Below are positions 11,020-25,056 of a stretch of 60,768 nt of DNA, in pieces. Source of the DNA: Diacronema lutheri (taxonomy: Eukaryota > Haptophyta > Pavlovophyceae > Pavlovales > Pavlovaceae); contig JAGTXO010000090.1 of NCBI GenBank assembly GCA_019448385.1, forward strand, positions 1 through 60,768, in the 5' to 3' direction. Position 1 is the first letter of the stretch. Each line of letters opens with the position of its first letter. Both the position numbers and the translations under genes were made by a program. Below the pieces are notes generated by a model, which was given only the letters and a program-made list of their open reading frames with translations, was not told where the DNA came from and searched no databases.

Positions 11020-12085
11020 CTGCGCGTTCCCCTTGCCTCCACTCGCGCGCGCGCAAGGGCGCGCCTGCACGGTCCCGCGCGCCCGACGGCGCCCAACTCC
11101 TCCGCTGCCCGCTCGACGCGCAGCTGGCCGCGCGGCAAGGCATGTTCCCCAACGGCATGCCGCGCCTCGCATGCGTCAACGCGAGCGGCACGGCCGCGTC
11201 GACGTGGGCGGCGCTCCGCTCGACGTGGTCGCGCGACACGGCGGGCGTCGCCGTCCGCTCGGTGCTCAACAACACGCGCGAGTTCATCACGCTCGTCGTT
11301 GCGCTGCGTATCGGGCTCGTGGCCGCCGCGCTCTACGCGCTCTTCGCGTCGGTCTCCGCCTTCTCGTACAGCGTGCCCAACATGCTCTCGACGAGCGCGA
11401 TGACAGAGGGGTCGAAGCAGCTCGGGCGCGGCGACGTGCGCACGGTCGTGTGGTGCCTCAAATTCTTCCACGCGTTTGGCGCGCTTTGCGGCGTAGCGTT
11501 TGCGGGCATCATCTTCTTTCAGCGGGAGGCCGTGCTGCGCGCGTACAGCGGCGAGTCGGTGTACGCGGGCTTTGGTGAGCTGGCGGCGGAGACGTGGCCG
11601 CTATTCGTCGCCTTTCAGCCGATCAACGCACTCGTCGGCGTCTTTGGCCCGCTGCTCATGACGACGCAGAACTACACTCACTGGGGCGGCGCCGTCTCCG
11701 TGTGCTTCTTCGCGGTCTTCCTGCCGGTCACCATCTCCGCCGCGTACGCTCGCTCAACCTATCGGCTCCTCCTCGCGGAAGTGCTGTACAGCGCCGCGCA
11801 TCTCCTCCTCCTCATCCACAAGGCAACGCGCTGCCGCCACGCGCCACGCGCCACGCGCCACGCGCCACGCACCGAGCGCGTCGCGGCTCGCGCGCCACGC
11901 GCCGGCGCGCGCCGCTCAGCGCGGCATCGCGCGCGCGCGCGCCGCTGCTGCGCCCGCCCGCCGCGCGGCAGGTGAGCTGGGTGGAGCTGCGCAGATTGAT
12001 ACGCGTGGCGGACGAGCCGAGGGCGGATGCGGCCGCGCCGGCGGCGCTCGGTGCCGTCTGCGAGCCGCACGCGATGAGCGCCTGA
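9245..12085 (+). CDS. Polytopic membrane transporter, MATE-like
   Basis: Eight exons give a coherent frame: 9245-9343, 9529-9621, 9866-9927, 10086-10397, 10540-10585, 10822-10962, 11124-11780 and 11972-12085, all GT-AG, about 505 residues. An alternative donor for exon 2 at 9640 would add six residues. Hydrophobic segments include 'IVVVYAPFIVFLTLL', 'GTVATFIGGIVVAAIFAGVA', 'SIVVAVLSLVMVTVQ', 'VSIVAAVIVWLTAAHLVA' and several in exon 7. The two-fold pattern 'ARLRGEGDFETAGQVV' and 'SEGSKQLGRGDVRTVV' (the latter read 'TEGSKQLGRGDVRTVV') resembles the 'A..LGAGD...A' loops of multidrug and toxin extrusion (MATE) antiporters. These export organic cations in exchange for H+ or Na+. The length fits the family. 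The substrate cannot be told from the sequence. Confidence 0.65.
10603..11017. repeat. Poly-C tracts in transporter introns
   Basis: Long C homopolymers at 10603-10651, 10673-10695 and 10982-11017, all inside introns 5 and 6 of the transporter gene. Their lengths are likely to be unreliable in any assembly. Confidence 0.85.
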
Positions 12086-12264
12086 CGGCCTCAACCTGGG
12101 GGAAGCGCGAGGGGAAGGGAAGGCAAGGCCACCTTTCCTGTACTGTACCAAACATTCTAGCGAAAAGCCAAACAAACAAAAGCAAAACAAAATGGATATG
12201 GCGCTCATGACGAGGCCCCATCTCCCCCCCCGCACCTGCGTCACGACTTGCCCGCGCGCGCCGC
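12086..12264. other. Convergent intergenic spacer
   Basis: Lies between the stops of the transporter (plus) and the unknown gene (minus). An A-rich stretch at 12160-12193 is unusual for this genome and may belong to the 3' end signals of one or both genes. Confidence 0.4.
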
Positions 12265-13671
12265 TCACGATCGCGCATGGCCGGGTGAGCGGCCGCCCCC
12301 GACGACGTGTGCGGCGAGCGCGGTGACCCACTCCTTCGTCGAGCGATAACTGGCGCGGCGGCGCGAAAGCGGAGGCACCGCCCGCGCCGCCGGCTCACCC
12401 GCGCCGCCGGCACCGTCGCCGCCAGCGCCGCCGCCGCCGTTCCCGCCACCGCGCGCGACCCCGCCGGCCGCGCGCGCGCGCACCGCACCGCCGCCACTCG
12501 CACGCGCGCACGCCACGCCCGTGTCGCGCGGGGCGCCGAGCGGCCGCGCGTCGAGCGTGACGAACGCGCCGCTCGGCCTGCGCGTGGCCTCCGCCCGCTG
12601 CGCGCCGCTCACGCGCGCGCTCGGGCCCGCGCGCGCCACGTCGCGCGAGAGCGGTGCGACGGCGGCGCGCGCCTCGGCGGAAGCGGCGGGCCGCGCGCCA
12701 GCGTGACCGCCGCCGACGAGCTCGGCGCGGGGCGAGAGGCGGCGTGGCGAGGGGATAGCAAAGGCGGCATTTGCGAAAAGCGGCGCCTCCTCCGCGTCGT
12801 CCTCGGACGCCGCCTCGTCCGTGCCGCGCTGCTCGCATCCGCCGGTGACGCGCGCGGCCGCGCCCTCGCGCGCGGCGACGGCGCCTTCGGCCGAGCGGCG
12901 CGTGGCGCGGTGGTCGTGCGCGAGTGGAACGGTTTCCGCCGATCTCGCGAGTGGAACGGTTTCCGCCGATCTCGCGAGTGGAACGGATTCCGCCGAGTAC
13001 CACGAGATGGCCGCGCTGCACTTGCTCGTCCCACTGCCGCCGCCGCCATTGACCGCGCGCGGCAGCTCGCAGACGGTCACGGCGGTGCCGGCGCAGGCGC
13101 CGCCGGGCGCGCCGGCGCGCACGGGCGAGCCGCCGGCGGGCGCGCGCGCGCCGTCGCGCGGCTCGGCCGGGCGCGGCGCGGGCAGGCCGGAAGGGCGCGA
13201 TGCCGCCGCTGTGCGCAGCTCGGCGGCCGAGCCGCGCCTGTCCTCGTCGATTGCGAGGTGCGCGACGGCCGCGGTGATGTCGGCCGCGGCCGTGCCGCCA
13301 ACGCCGTGCGCGCCGTGCCCGGCGCCCGCCGGGGGCGCGAGCGGCCGGCCAAGCGGGAGCGGGTGAGCGGGGGTGGCGCCGTCGCGTGCGAGGCGGTTGC
13401 GCCAGATGGGAAGGCCGCGCGCCAATTGCAAGCCCGCGACGCGCGGCGCGCGGCCGAGCGCGCGCGGCGAGCGCGAGGTGTGCGGCGAGCGGAGAGCTCC
13501 ATGCGCCCGCGCGTGGCCGGGCGCCGAGTTGGGCACGTCAGGCGTGGGCTTTGCGGGCGGCAGCGTGGCCGATTTGGTGACGGAACCCTTGCGCTCGCGT
13601 GAGATGTGGAAGACGGTGGCGCCGCGCCCGCGCGTCGTGCCGAGCCAGCCCGGGCGTTGCGTGGTCGACAT
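12265..13671 (-). CDS. Hypothetical disordered protein with 9-residue tandem repeat
   Basis: An open frame runs from an ATG at 13740. The downstream ATG at 13671 ('MSTTQRPGWLGTTRGRG') is the likelier start because the first 23 codons look non-coding in style. The N-terminus is basic ('GATVFHISRERKGSVTKSA'). The middle is Ala/Pro/Arg-rich and disordered, with an acidic patch 'TDEAASEDDAEEAPLF'. Around 12920-13003 a 27-bp unit is repeated three times, encoding 'SAETVPLAR'. I recognise no domain. The opposite strand is also open over much of this stretch, so the coding strand is chosen on composition and could be wrong. It is convergent with the transporter. Confidence 0.4.
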   Translation of the reverse strand: MSTTQRPGWLGTTRGRGATVFHISRERKGSVTKSATLPPAKPTPDVPNSAPGHARAHGALRSPHTSRSPRALGRAPRVAGLQLARGLPIWRNRLARDGATPAHPLPLGRPLAPPAGAGHGAHGVGGTAAADITAAVAHLAIDEDRRGSAAELRTAAASRPSGLPAPRPAEPRDGARAPAGGSPVRAGAPGGACAGTAVTVCELPRAVNGGGGSGTSKCSAAISWYSAESVPLARSAETVPLARSAETVPLAHDHRATRRSAEGAVAAREGAAARVTGGCEQRGTDEAASEDDAEEAPLFANAAFAIPSPRRLSPRAELVGGGHAGARPAASAEARAAVAPLSRDVARAGPSARVSGAQRAEATRRPSGAFVTLDARPLGAPRDTGVACARASGGGAVRARAAGGVARGGGNGGGGAGGDGAGGAGEPAARAVPPLSRRRASYRSTKEWVTALAAHVVGGGRSPGHARS

Positions 13672-13740
13672 CATCCTGGGATGTGGGGTCGATCCGTGCC
13701 ACGCCTGCCAAAGCCCAAAAGTACTAATTATTGGGCCCAA

Positions 13741-14119
13741 CCAACAGGCGCTTCGTTTAAGCGAGCCGTTTTATTCTGGGGGGTTTACGTTTCGTCGGAC
13801 GTGGCGGCCACGGCCGCGTGCGCCTGCCGGCGCCCAGCGCTCTTCTCGCGAAAGACCCTGCACAGCTGCACTGCACTCGCCGCCGCTCGCGGTGCGCAAA
13901 CCTACGTGCGCGCGCTCATGCGCCGCGGCTGCGCGCAAGCAATCGCGCAGCGAGGGCAAGCCGCAATCCTGTGCTGTGCTTGTGAGTTGTGACGCACATC
14001 GCCGCGAGGGCGGTGGGCCGTGGGTCCCTGGTGCGTCGCGCCAATACAAAAGTCACATGCGGTCCCTGGTCCGCAATGCCGAGAGTCACCAATGTCACGC
14101 GTGACGGTGACGGTACCCG
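13741..14119. other. Spacer between two minus-strand genes
   Basis: No supported gene. It lies downstream of the RCC1 stop and upstream of the unknown minus-strand gene, so it should carry that gene's promoter and the RCC1 3' UTR. No specific element recognised. Confidence 0.35.
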
Positions 14120-18182
<4,063 letters not shown>

Positions 18183-18695
18183 TCTCGCCCGCTTCTGCTG
18201 AGTGGGCCGAGCGATGGCGGCGGGGGTTGAATGTGGGGCGGGTTGTCGTAGAGGAGTGAGCGACAACAGCTGAGAATGGATGGCTCACCTCGGGCGCGCA
18301 CAGGCCAAAGGGGTGCCTCGCACTCGACTCCCGAGCTTAACACCGCTCCATCACGAAGGGCGAACACCACCTCTCCCCCTCCCCTTTCGGCTTTCGTTGG
18401 CGTCTTGCGGCTCGCCCAAAAAAACGCCGAGTGGCGCGCGCGCCCAAACTCCGCGCAAGTGGAGTTCGAGCGCATCGCGGCGAAACGCTTCGCGGACCGA
18501 GCATTCGGCGAGCACCCGACGCGGCCCGTACTCGCGCCCGCAGCTCGCCGTCATCGCCACGCTACAGAGTGGACAGCCTGTCCGGACACCTTCCGGACAT
18601 TATACGAATGGCCGAGGACGGGTCCAACACAAAAAAATAAAAAAGATCCTCGAAGACATAGACGGTTTAACGGCCGAGTCGCGGGTGTCCTTGAC
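18183..18695. promoter_or_regulatory. Divergent promoter region (RCC1 and Pro-rich gene)
   Basis: The 513 bp between two divergent start codons must contain the promoters of both genes, unless upstream non-coding exons exist. An A-rich patch at 18628-18650 sits about 50 bp before the plus-strand ATG. I recognise no TATA box or other defined element. Confidence 0.4.
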
Positions 18696-20459
18696 ATGCT
18701 CAAGGTGCGCGCCTCGCGCGCGGTCGTGCTCGGCGTGATCGTTGTTTTCGCGCGCGAAGCGTGGGCTTCGTCGTCTTTGCCCACGCCCTCGCCGCCGCCA
18801 TCGCCACCGCCTTCGCCGCCGCACTCGCCGCCACCCTCGTTGCCGCCCTCGCCGCCGCCCTCGCGGCCGCTTTCGCCGCCGTTTCCCCCGCCGTCGCCTC
18901 CGCCGCCCTCGCCGCCGCCTCCGCCGCCGCCCTCGCCGCCGCCCTCGCCGCCGCCCCCACCGTCGTCGCCCCCGCAGCCGTCCTCGCCGCCCTATCTGCC
19001 GCCCTCGCCGCCGCCATCGCCGCCGCCATTAGGGTGAACGGCGCTCGCGCCTCCAGCGCCCGCGCGCACTTTTGCGCGCGTGAATGAATATGGTTGCTCG
19101 GAGCCGCCTAACCTGCGTGTCGCACCCTTTGCCGCGCCTGCCGAGTGCGCCTTGCCTTATCACCAACCCTTGTCCCCCCCCCCCCCCCCCCCCCCCCCCA
19201 ACCCCCCCTCCCCACCCCCCCCCCCCCCAAAGACAACATCCCGTGCCCTTTCCCCTCCGCCGTTCGACCGTGGTCTTGCCCCTGCCTCCACTTTGCCCCC
19301 TGCCCATGCCTCCACTTTGCCCCCGTCCTGCGCCTGCCCCCACCCCTGCGCCTGCCCACTGCATTTCGCACGAGAGCCGCGTCGAAAGCCGTTACGCGCC
19401 CCCGGCGAAAAAATGACGCGCCGATGCGCTGACGCGCCGCGCGCCTCCCGCCCCCGGCGCCATGTTCGTGTTGCCCTTGTCGTTCCCTTTCCGCCCCTTC
19501 CGCGCGCCTGTGTGCTCAGCCCGGTGCTTGGGCCGTCGCCGTCGACCAGCCCCTCCTCATCCTCCCCGGGGCCCACCCCCAGCCGCCCGTCGCCATCGCC
19601 CGGGCCCACTGGCCCCGAAGATGGCGGCGACACCACGGGCGGCCCGCGCAGCTCGGTCGCGGTGGGCGCGACCCTTGGCGTCCTCGTGCCCGTGCTGCTC
19701 CTCTCGAGCGCGTTTGTCGTCTGGCGGCGACGCGCGATCTCGCGGCGGCGCGGCGCGGCGCGCGGCTCGTCGACGGGCGGGGGCGGCGCGTGGGGCGACG
19801 GCGGCTACGGCGGCGGCGGCTACGGCGTCGGCGCGAGCGGCGGCGGCGGCTACGGCGTCGGCGCGAGCGGCGGCGGTGGTGCGAGCGGTGTGAGCGGGAC
19901 GCGCGCTTCGCAGCCGACAGGCGGCGGCGGTGGGGTCGGGATCGGTTCGGGCGCGGTGGGTGGGCTGGCCACGTCGCAGATTGAGCTCACGCCCGTGCAT
20001 GGAGGCGGGGCGAACGGCGGAAGCGGTGGGGTGGGGTACGGCGGTTACGGCGCCAACTACGCGGGTGCGTCGCAGCCGTTACCGCCGGCAGCGCAGGAAG
20101 AGGCGTCGGGCTGGGCGGCGTTTGGCGAGGCGCCACAGCCGCAGCCGCAGCCGCAGCCGCAGGGATGGGCAGGGCCGGGCTGGGAGGCAGGTGGCGACGC
20201 GTTTGGTCCCGGCGCGCCGGTTGCGCCTACGCCGTCGCAGCCGCAGCTGCAGGCGCAGCAGACCACCGCGGCGCTGCCGTTCGGCGACCCGTTCGCCGCC
20301 GCGGGTGACCCGTTCGCAGAGCCCGACCCGCCCTGGCCCGCCCAAGCCTCTGCGCTTCCCACGCTGCCGGGGGCGTGGCCCGAGGCGGGAGCGGCAAGAC
20401 CGGAGGACGAGCTTGGGCAGGGGCAGGGGCAAGCGCCGCGCGGGCTGTCGTTCCTGTAG
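18696..20459 (+). CDS. Pro-rich single-pass membrane protein (extensin/pherophorin-like ectodomain)
   Basis: Two exons: 18696-19033 and 19520-20459. The 486-bp intron carries C-tracts, and the join makes a Gly codon in phase 2. The start 'MLKVRASRAVVLGVIVVFA' reads as a signal peptide ending near 'REAWASS'. The ectodomain is 'SPPPSPP'-type repeats, like hydroxyproline-rich cell-wall proteins of algae. A single membrane helix 'VAVGATLGVLVPVLLLSSAF' is followed by the stop-transfer 'WRRRAISRRR'. The cytoplasmic tail is Gly/Tyr-rich, then Gln/Pro-rich, with 'ALPFGDPFAAAGDPF', which resembles endocytic-adaptor binding motifs (inference). It probably sits at the cell surface. Its 3' end is duplicated at 22165-22530. 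Confidence 0.7.
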
Positions 20460-20664
20460 AAATCCCGCACCCATCAGCGGTGGCGGCGTGGACGGAGAGA
20501 GCGTCCGAGGAGCCGCCGAAGCAAAACTGAGAGTCCGGTGCTTTCCATCCACAATAAAATGCACGGTCCGGGGCGTACGCTTGGCTACGGGCGCTTGTCC
20601 TAGGAGGGCGGGTGGACCGCGCGCGTGCCATTGCCCCGCTTGCCGAAAGCGCGACTGCTCGCGG

Positions 20665-22077
20665 ATGCGCACGAGGCGCGCGACGGCGCGCGCGCACGCC
20701 GAGCGAGCGGACATGGTCATGCGGCTGCCCGCCGACGTGCTCGCGCGCGTCGGTGCGTTCATCGGGTCGGAGGACACGCTGTGCGTGCGCGCGTCGTGCC
20801 GCGCCTTTGCGCGCACGCTTCCCGCACCGGCATGCACGCCGCGCTCGGCGTTGCTGCGCTCGCGCACGCTCGCCGCTTGGGCGTGGGCGCTGCCCGACTT
20901 CCGCTCGGCCGCGTTTCCCGCGCGGGAGCAGATCGAGCTGTGCGCGCTAGCGGCGAGGTCTGGATGCGTCGGCTCGATCACGTGGCTGCGCGAGCGTGGC
21001 TGCGAGTGGGACAGCAGCACGTGCTTCGCTTCAGCTCGGGGCGGCAACCTCGAGGTGCTGCAGTGGGCACGCGAGCACGGCTGCGAGTGGGACAGCGATA
21101 CATGCTCTAATGCAGCTAAGGCTGGCCACCTCGAGGTAATGCAATGGGCGCGAGAGCACGGCTGCGAGTGGGACGGTCACACGTGCTCCGCTGCAGCTAT
21201 CGGTGGCCACCTCGAAATGCTGCAGTGGGCGCGAGAGCACGGCTGCGAGTGGGACAGCTACACGTGCTCCGCTGCAGCTAAGGGTGGACACCTTGAGGTG
21301 CTGCAGTGGGCGCGAGAGCACGGCTGCGAGTGGGACAGCGACACGTGCTCCGCTGCAGCTAAGGGTGGACACCTTGAGGTGCTGCAGTGGGCGCGAGAGC
21401 ACGGCTGCGAGTGGTACATCCATACGTGCTCCGCTGCAGCTGCGGGTGGCCACCTCGAGGTGTTGCGGTGGGCGCGAGAGCACGGCTGCGAGTGGGACAG
21501 CGACACGTGCTCCGCTGCAGCTGAGGGTGGCCACCTTGCGGTGCTGCAGTGGGCGCGAGAGCACGGCTGCGAGTGGGACAGCCGCACGTGCTCCGCTGCA
21601 GCTAAGGGTGGACACCTTGAGGTGCTGCAATGGGCGCGAGAGCACGGCTACGAGTGGTACATCCATACGTGCTACGCTGCAGCTCGGGCTGGCCACCTGG
21701 AGTTGCTGCAGTGGGCGCGAGAGCACGGCTGCGAGTGGGACAGCAGCACGTGCTCCGGTGCAGCAAACGGTGGACACCTCGACATTCTGCAGTGGGCACG
21801 CGAGCACGGCTGCGAGTGGGACAGCAGCACGTGCTGCGGTGCAGCTCGGGGTGGCCACCTCGAGGTGCTGCAGTGGGCGCGAGAGCATGGCTGCGATTGG
21901 GACAGCCGCACGTGCTTCGCTGCAGCTCGTGGTGGCCACCTCGAGGTGCTGATGTGGGCGCGAGAGCACGGCTGCGATTGGGACCCGCAGGATTGCTTGC
22001 AGGATGCACTCTCTTCTGGCAACGCGCGTATTGCCGATTGGGTGCAAGCGCAGCTGGCGCTGCAGCAGCAGCCGTAA
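20665..22077 (+). CDS. F-box/ankyrin-type repeat protein (13 units)
   Basis: Intact 470-residue frame. An N-terminal F-box ('MRLPADVLARVGAFI', then 'VRASCRAFA') would bind Skp1 in an SCF ubiquitin ligase. A linker 'AWAWALPDFRSAAFP' leads into thirteen 27-residue ankyrin-like units, consensus 'TCSAAAKGGHLEVLQWAREH' plus 'GCEWDSD', the first one degenerate. The C-terminal cap is 'SSGNARIADWVQAQLALQQ'. The units form a substrate-binding solenoid in the usual reading of this architecture. At DNA level they are near-identical 81-bp repeats, with variation concentrated after 'EW' and around the residue before 'GGH'. The start is the ATG at 20665; the ATG at 20713 just before the F-box is an alternative. 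It sits between the two copies of the Pro-rich gene's 3' end. Confidence 0.85.
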   Translation: MRTRRATARAHAERADMVMRLPADVLARVGAFIGSEDTLCVRASCRAFARTLPAPACTPRSALLRSRTLAAWAWALPDFRSAAFPAREQIELCALAARSGCVGSITWLRERGCEWDSSTCFASARGGNLEVLQWAREHGCEWDSDTCSNAAKAGHLEVMQWAREHGCEWDGHTCSAAAIGGHLEMLQWAREHGCEWDSYTCSAAAKGGHLEVLQWAREHGCEWDSDTCSAAAKGGHLEVLQWAREHGCEWYIHTCSAAAAGGHLEVLRWAREHGCEWDSDTCSAAAEGGHLAVLQWAREHGCEWDSRTCSAAAKGGHLEVLQWAREHGYEWYIHTCYAAARAGHLELLQWAREHGCEWDSSTCSGAANGGHLDILQWAREHGCEWDSSTCCGAARGGHLEVLQWAREHGCDWDSRTCFAAARGGHLEVLMWAREHGCDWDPQDCLQDALSSGNARIADWVQAQLALQQQP

Positions 22078-22164
22078 CGGCATCGCGTGCATCGTACCCC
22101 AGCGGCAGGTGAAAATCGTTAGCCGCCGTTTAGCGGCGTCGCTTGAACATTCGCCCCGGCCATT

Positions 22165-22530
22165 ACCGCCAGCGGCGCAGGGAGAACCGTTTCGCGACGC
22201 GCCACGGCCGCAGCCGCAGCCGCAGCCGCCGCCACAGGGGTGGGCAGCGCCGGGCTGGGAGGCAGGTGGCGACGCGTTTGGTCCCGGCGCGCCGGTTGCG
22301 CTCACGCCGCCGCAGCCGCAGCTGCAGGCGCAGCAGACCACCGCGGCGCTGCCGTTCGGCGACCCGTTCGCCGCCGCGGGTGACCCGTTCGCAGAGCCCG
22401 ACGCGCCCTGGCCCGCCCAAGCCTCTGCGCTTCCAGTGCTTTCGAGGGGCGTGGCCCGGGGCGGGAGCGGCGAGGTCGGAGGACGAGCCTGGGCAGGGGC
22501 AGGGGCAGGCGCCGCGGGCTGTCCTGCGTA
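22165..22530 (+). pseudogene. Duplicated 3' end of the Pro-rich membrane protein gene
   Basis: About 360 bp closely matching 20090-20455: 'PQGWA.PGWEAGGDAFGPGA', then the 'ALPFGDPFAAAGDPFAEP' stretch and the 'GQGQ' end. It has no signal peptide, membrane helix or start of its own. The duplication brackets the F-box/ankyrin gene 20665-22077. Confidence 0.8.
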
Positions 22531-22759
22531 TAGAGCTCCCGCAAAAGCTTGCACGAAGAGAGTGTCCGTACAGATGCGAAGCATGGCCTGCCTGCATGCG
22601 AGGGCGGTAACGACGCACAACGGCAAACTTGATGAATCTACGAGCGACGCATTCTGTGCGCATCATAGGTCCGATGGCAGCGCGTCGAGCCTGTGCACGG
22701 TGGCAGCGGGGACGGCAGGAATGGCAGGGACGCGGCAAGACGCGTATACACCGCCGCAG

Positions 22760-23490
22760 GCGTCCATGTCAGCCTGCGCGCTATGGTCGGCCCGGCGCTG
22801 CGGAGGCGCCTGTCCGCGCGCCCTCTGCGCGCGCGTGAGAAGGAGCTGCGCGTGCCCGCGCTCGACGCACGCGGCGAACTGAAGGCGCATTTGCCGCTCG
22901 AGCGCCGCCTGGGTGACGTCGCGCGAGGCGCGCGGCAATGCGCGCCATCCACGCGTGCGCGCCCATGTGCGAGTAGCTCGCGAGCAGGCCGGCGGGGCCG
23001 GCCGACCACTCGCCAGAGCAGCCAGTAACCTTCGCGAAGACCGGCCCAAAAAATTGGACACGCCTGCATTGGGCCTACCAGGCCAGGCTGTAGGACGAAG
23101 AGCTTCTCGTCGAGCTGGGCGCAGATGCGCCGCCGCTCGCCGCAGTTGGCCGCCGTCCGCCGCTCAGCGGCCTGACAGCGGCAGGTGTCCAGCTGGCCGT
23201 AGCGCGTGAAAAAGTGCGAGATCGATTTGAACTCGCTCAGCGTCTGCACGAGCTGGGGCGCCGAGCCCGCACCGTTGAGCACGACGACCAGATCGACCGT
23301 GGGCACGCGCCGACGCCGCAGAGCCGCGCGCCCGGCCGTTGACAAGCCAGCGAGCACGGCGCCAACGATATCCGCGTCCTCTCGCCGCGCAAATGTGAAC
23401 GCGAATCCGTGAGCGAGCGAGGCGAGCAGGTCGAGAGCGGCGACGTGGTCCTGCGCGACGCCGTTCGCCGCCGTGGACGACGGCCGGGAT
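22760..23490 (-). pseudogene. Ankyrin-partner gene of unknown function, copy A (truncated)
   Basis: A minus-strand coding relic lying head-to-head with the F-box/ankyrin gene at 23669. Conserved pieces are 'FARREDADIVGAVLAG', 'VPTVDLVVVLNGAGSAPQLV', 'EFKSISHFFTRYGQLD' and 'EKLFVLQPGLVGPMQA'. The same protein segments recur upstream of the ankyrin gene at 55825 and in part near 49600, which argues that they were once coding. The copy stops matching its longer relative near 22760. I do not recognise the family. Confidence 0.45.
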
Positions 23491-23668
23491 CGCGCGTGCG
23501 ACTGAAAACCGAGAGTCCGGTGCCCTCCATCCCATAAAAATATCCGGGTTGAAGCCGCCTCGGCTCCACGCTCGGCGAAGAGCGCGCGTCCCGAGAGGGC
23601 GGCGGTCGTCGAGTCGACCGCGCAGCGCGTGCCACTACCCCGCTTGCCGAAAGCGCGCCTGCTCGCTG

Positions 23669-24991
23669 ATGCGCACGAGGCGCGCGACGGCGCGCGCGCG
23701 CGCCGAGCTCGCGGACATGGCCACGCGGCTGCCCGTCGACGTGCTCGCACGCATCGGCGCGCTCATCGGGCCGGAGGACGCGCTGTGCGTGCGCGCGTCG
23801 TGCCGCGCCTTTGCGCACGCGCTTCCCGCACCGACGCGCACGCCGCGCTCGGCGATGCTGCGCTCGAGCGCGCTCGCCGCATGGGCGTGGGCACTGCCCG
23901 GCTTCCGCTCGGCAGCGTTCCCCGCGCGGGAGCAGATCGAGCTGTGCGCGCTGGCGGCGAGGTCTGGATTCGTCGGCTCGATCACGTGGCTGCGCGAGCG
24001 TGGCTGCGAGTGGGACAGCAAAACGTGCTCCGCTGCAGCTGAGGGTGGGCACCTCGAGGTGCTGCAGTGGGCGCGAGAGCACGGCTGCGAGTGGAACAGC
24101 CTCACGTGCGCCTTTGCAGCTGCGGGTGGCCACCTCGAGGTGCTGCAGTGGGCACGAGAGCACGGCTGCGAGTGGGACAGCTACACGTGCTCCGATGCAG
24201 CTGAGCGTGGCCACCTCGAGGTGCTGCAGTGGGCGCGAGCGCACGGCTGCGAGTGGGACAGCGACACGTGCTCCGCTGCAGCCAAGGGTGGCCACCTCGA
24301 GGTGCTGCAGTGGGCGCGAGAGCACGGCTGCGAGTGGGACAGCAGCACGTGCTCCGCTGCAGCTGGGGGTGGCCACCGTGAGGTGCTGCAGTGGGCGCGC
24401 GAGCACGGCTGCGAATGGGACAGCTGCACGTGCTCCGCTGCAGCTCATGGTGGCCACCTGGAGGTGCTGCAGTGGGCGCGAGAGCACGGCTGCGAGTGGT
24501 GCAGCAACACGTGCTGCGCTGCAGCTGAAGGTGGCCACCTTGCGGTGCTGCGTTGGGCACGAGAACACGGCTGCGAGTGGGACAGCCGCACGTGCTTCTT
24601 TGCAGCTAAGGGTGGCCACCTCGAGGTGCTGCAATGGGCACGAGAGCACGGCTGCTCGTGGAGCTACTTCACGTGCTCCGCTGCTGCTGCTATTGGCCAC
24701 CTTGCGATGCTACAGTGGGCGCGAGAGCACGGCTGCGATTGGGACAGCCGCACGTGCTCTGCTGCAGCTCGGGGTGGCCACCTGGAGACGCTGCAGTGGG
24801 CGCGAGAGCATGGCTGCGATTGGGACAGCCGCACGTGCTCTGCTGCAGCTCGGGGTGGCCACCTGGAGGTGCTGCAGTGGGCGCGAGAGCATGGCTGCGA
24901 GTGGCTTCCGACGTATTGCTTGAACGACGCGCGCTCTTCTGGCAACTCGCGCGTGGCCGATTGGGTGCAAGCGCAGCTGGCGCTGCAGTAG
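23669..24991 (+). CDS. F-box/ankyrin-type repeat protein (11 units)
   Basis: Intact 440-residue frame. The start at 23669 ('MRTRRATARAR') matches that of the paralogues, and the F-box 'MATRLPVDVLARIGALI' follows. Eleven 27-residue units of the family type follow a degenerate first one, with variants such as 'CSWSYFTCSAAAAIGHLAML'. The C-terminal cap is 'SSGNSRVADWVQAQLALQ', stop TAG. Units 10 and 11 are nearly identical at DNA level, indicating recent unit duplication. Likely role, by architecture only: substrate receptor of a cullin-RING ubiquitin ligase. A decayed partner gene lies upstream on the opposite strand and a second minus-strand gene starts just downstream. Confidence 0.85.
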   Translation: MRTRRATARARAELADMATRLPVDVLARIGALIGPEDALCVRASCRAFAHALPAPTRTPRSAMLRSSALAAWAWALPGFRSAAFPAREQIELCALAARSGFVGSITWLRERGCEWDSKTCSAAAEGGHLEVLQWAREHGCEWNSLTCAFAAAGGHLEVLQWAREHGCEWDSYTCSDAAERGHLEVLQWARAHGCEWDSDTCSAAAKGGHLEVLQWAREHGCEWDSSTCSAAAGGGHREVLQWAREHGCEWDSCTCSAAAHGGHLEVLQWAREHGCEWCSNTCCAAAEGGHLAVLRWAREHGCEWDSRTCFFAAKGGHLEVLQWAREHGCSWSYFTCSAAAAIGHLAMLQWAREHGCDWDSRTCSAAARGGHLETLQWAREHGCDWDSRTCSAAARGGHLEVLQWAREHGCEWLPTYCLNDARSSGNSRVADWVQAQLALQ

Positions 24992-25056
24992 CAGGCAGCT
25001 GCTGCAGACGTTGACGCCGTAATTGCCTGTCGCGCCAGCCCTGACCGCGCGCCGCC

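Noticed and set aside
12307-13602. Plus-strand 431-codon ORF opposite the unknown minus gene
   Set aside because: Arg/Ala-rich shadow without a plausible start context or motifs. The minus strand has better composition, though neither is strongly supported.
21203-21952. Cys/Ser/Arg-rich ORFs such as 'RCCSGRESTAASG' repeats
   Set aside because: Out-of-frame readings of the 81-bp ankyrin units; the same shadows occur at every array on both strands.
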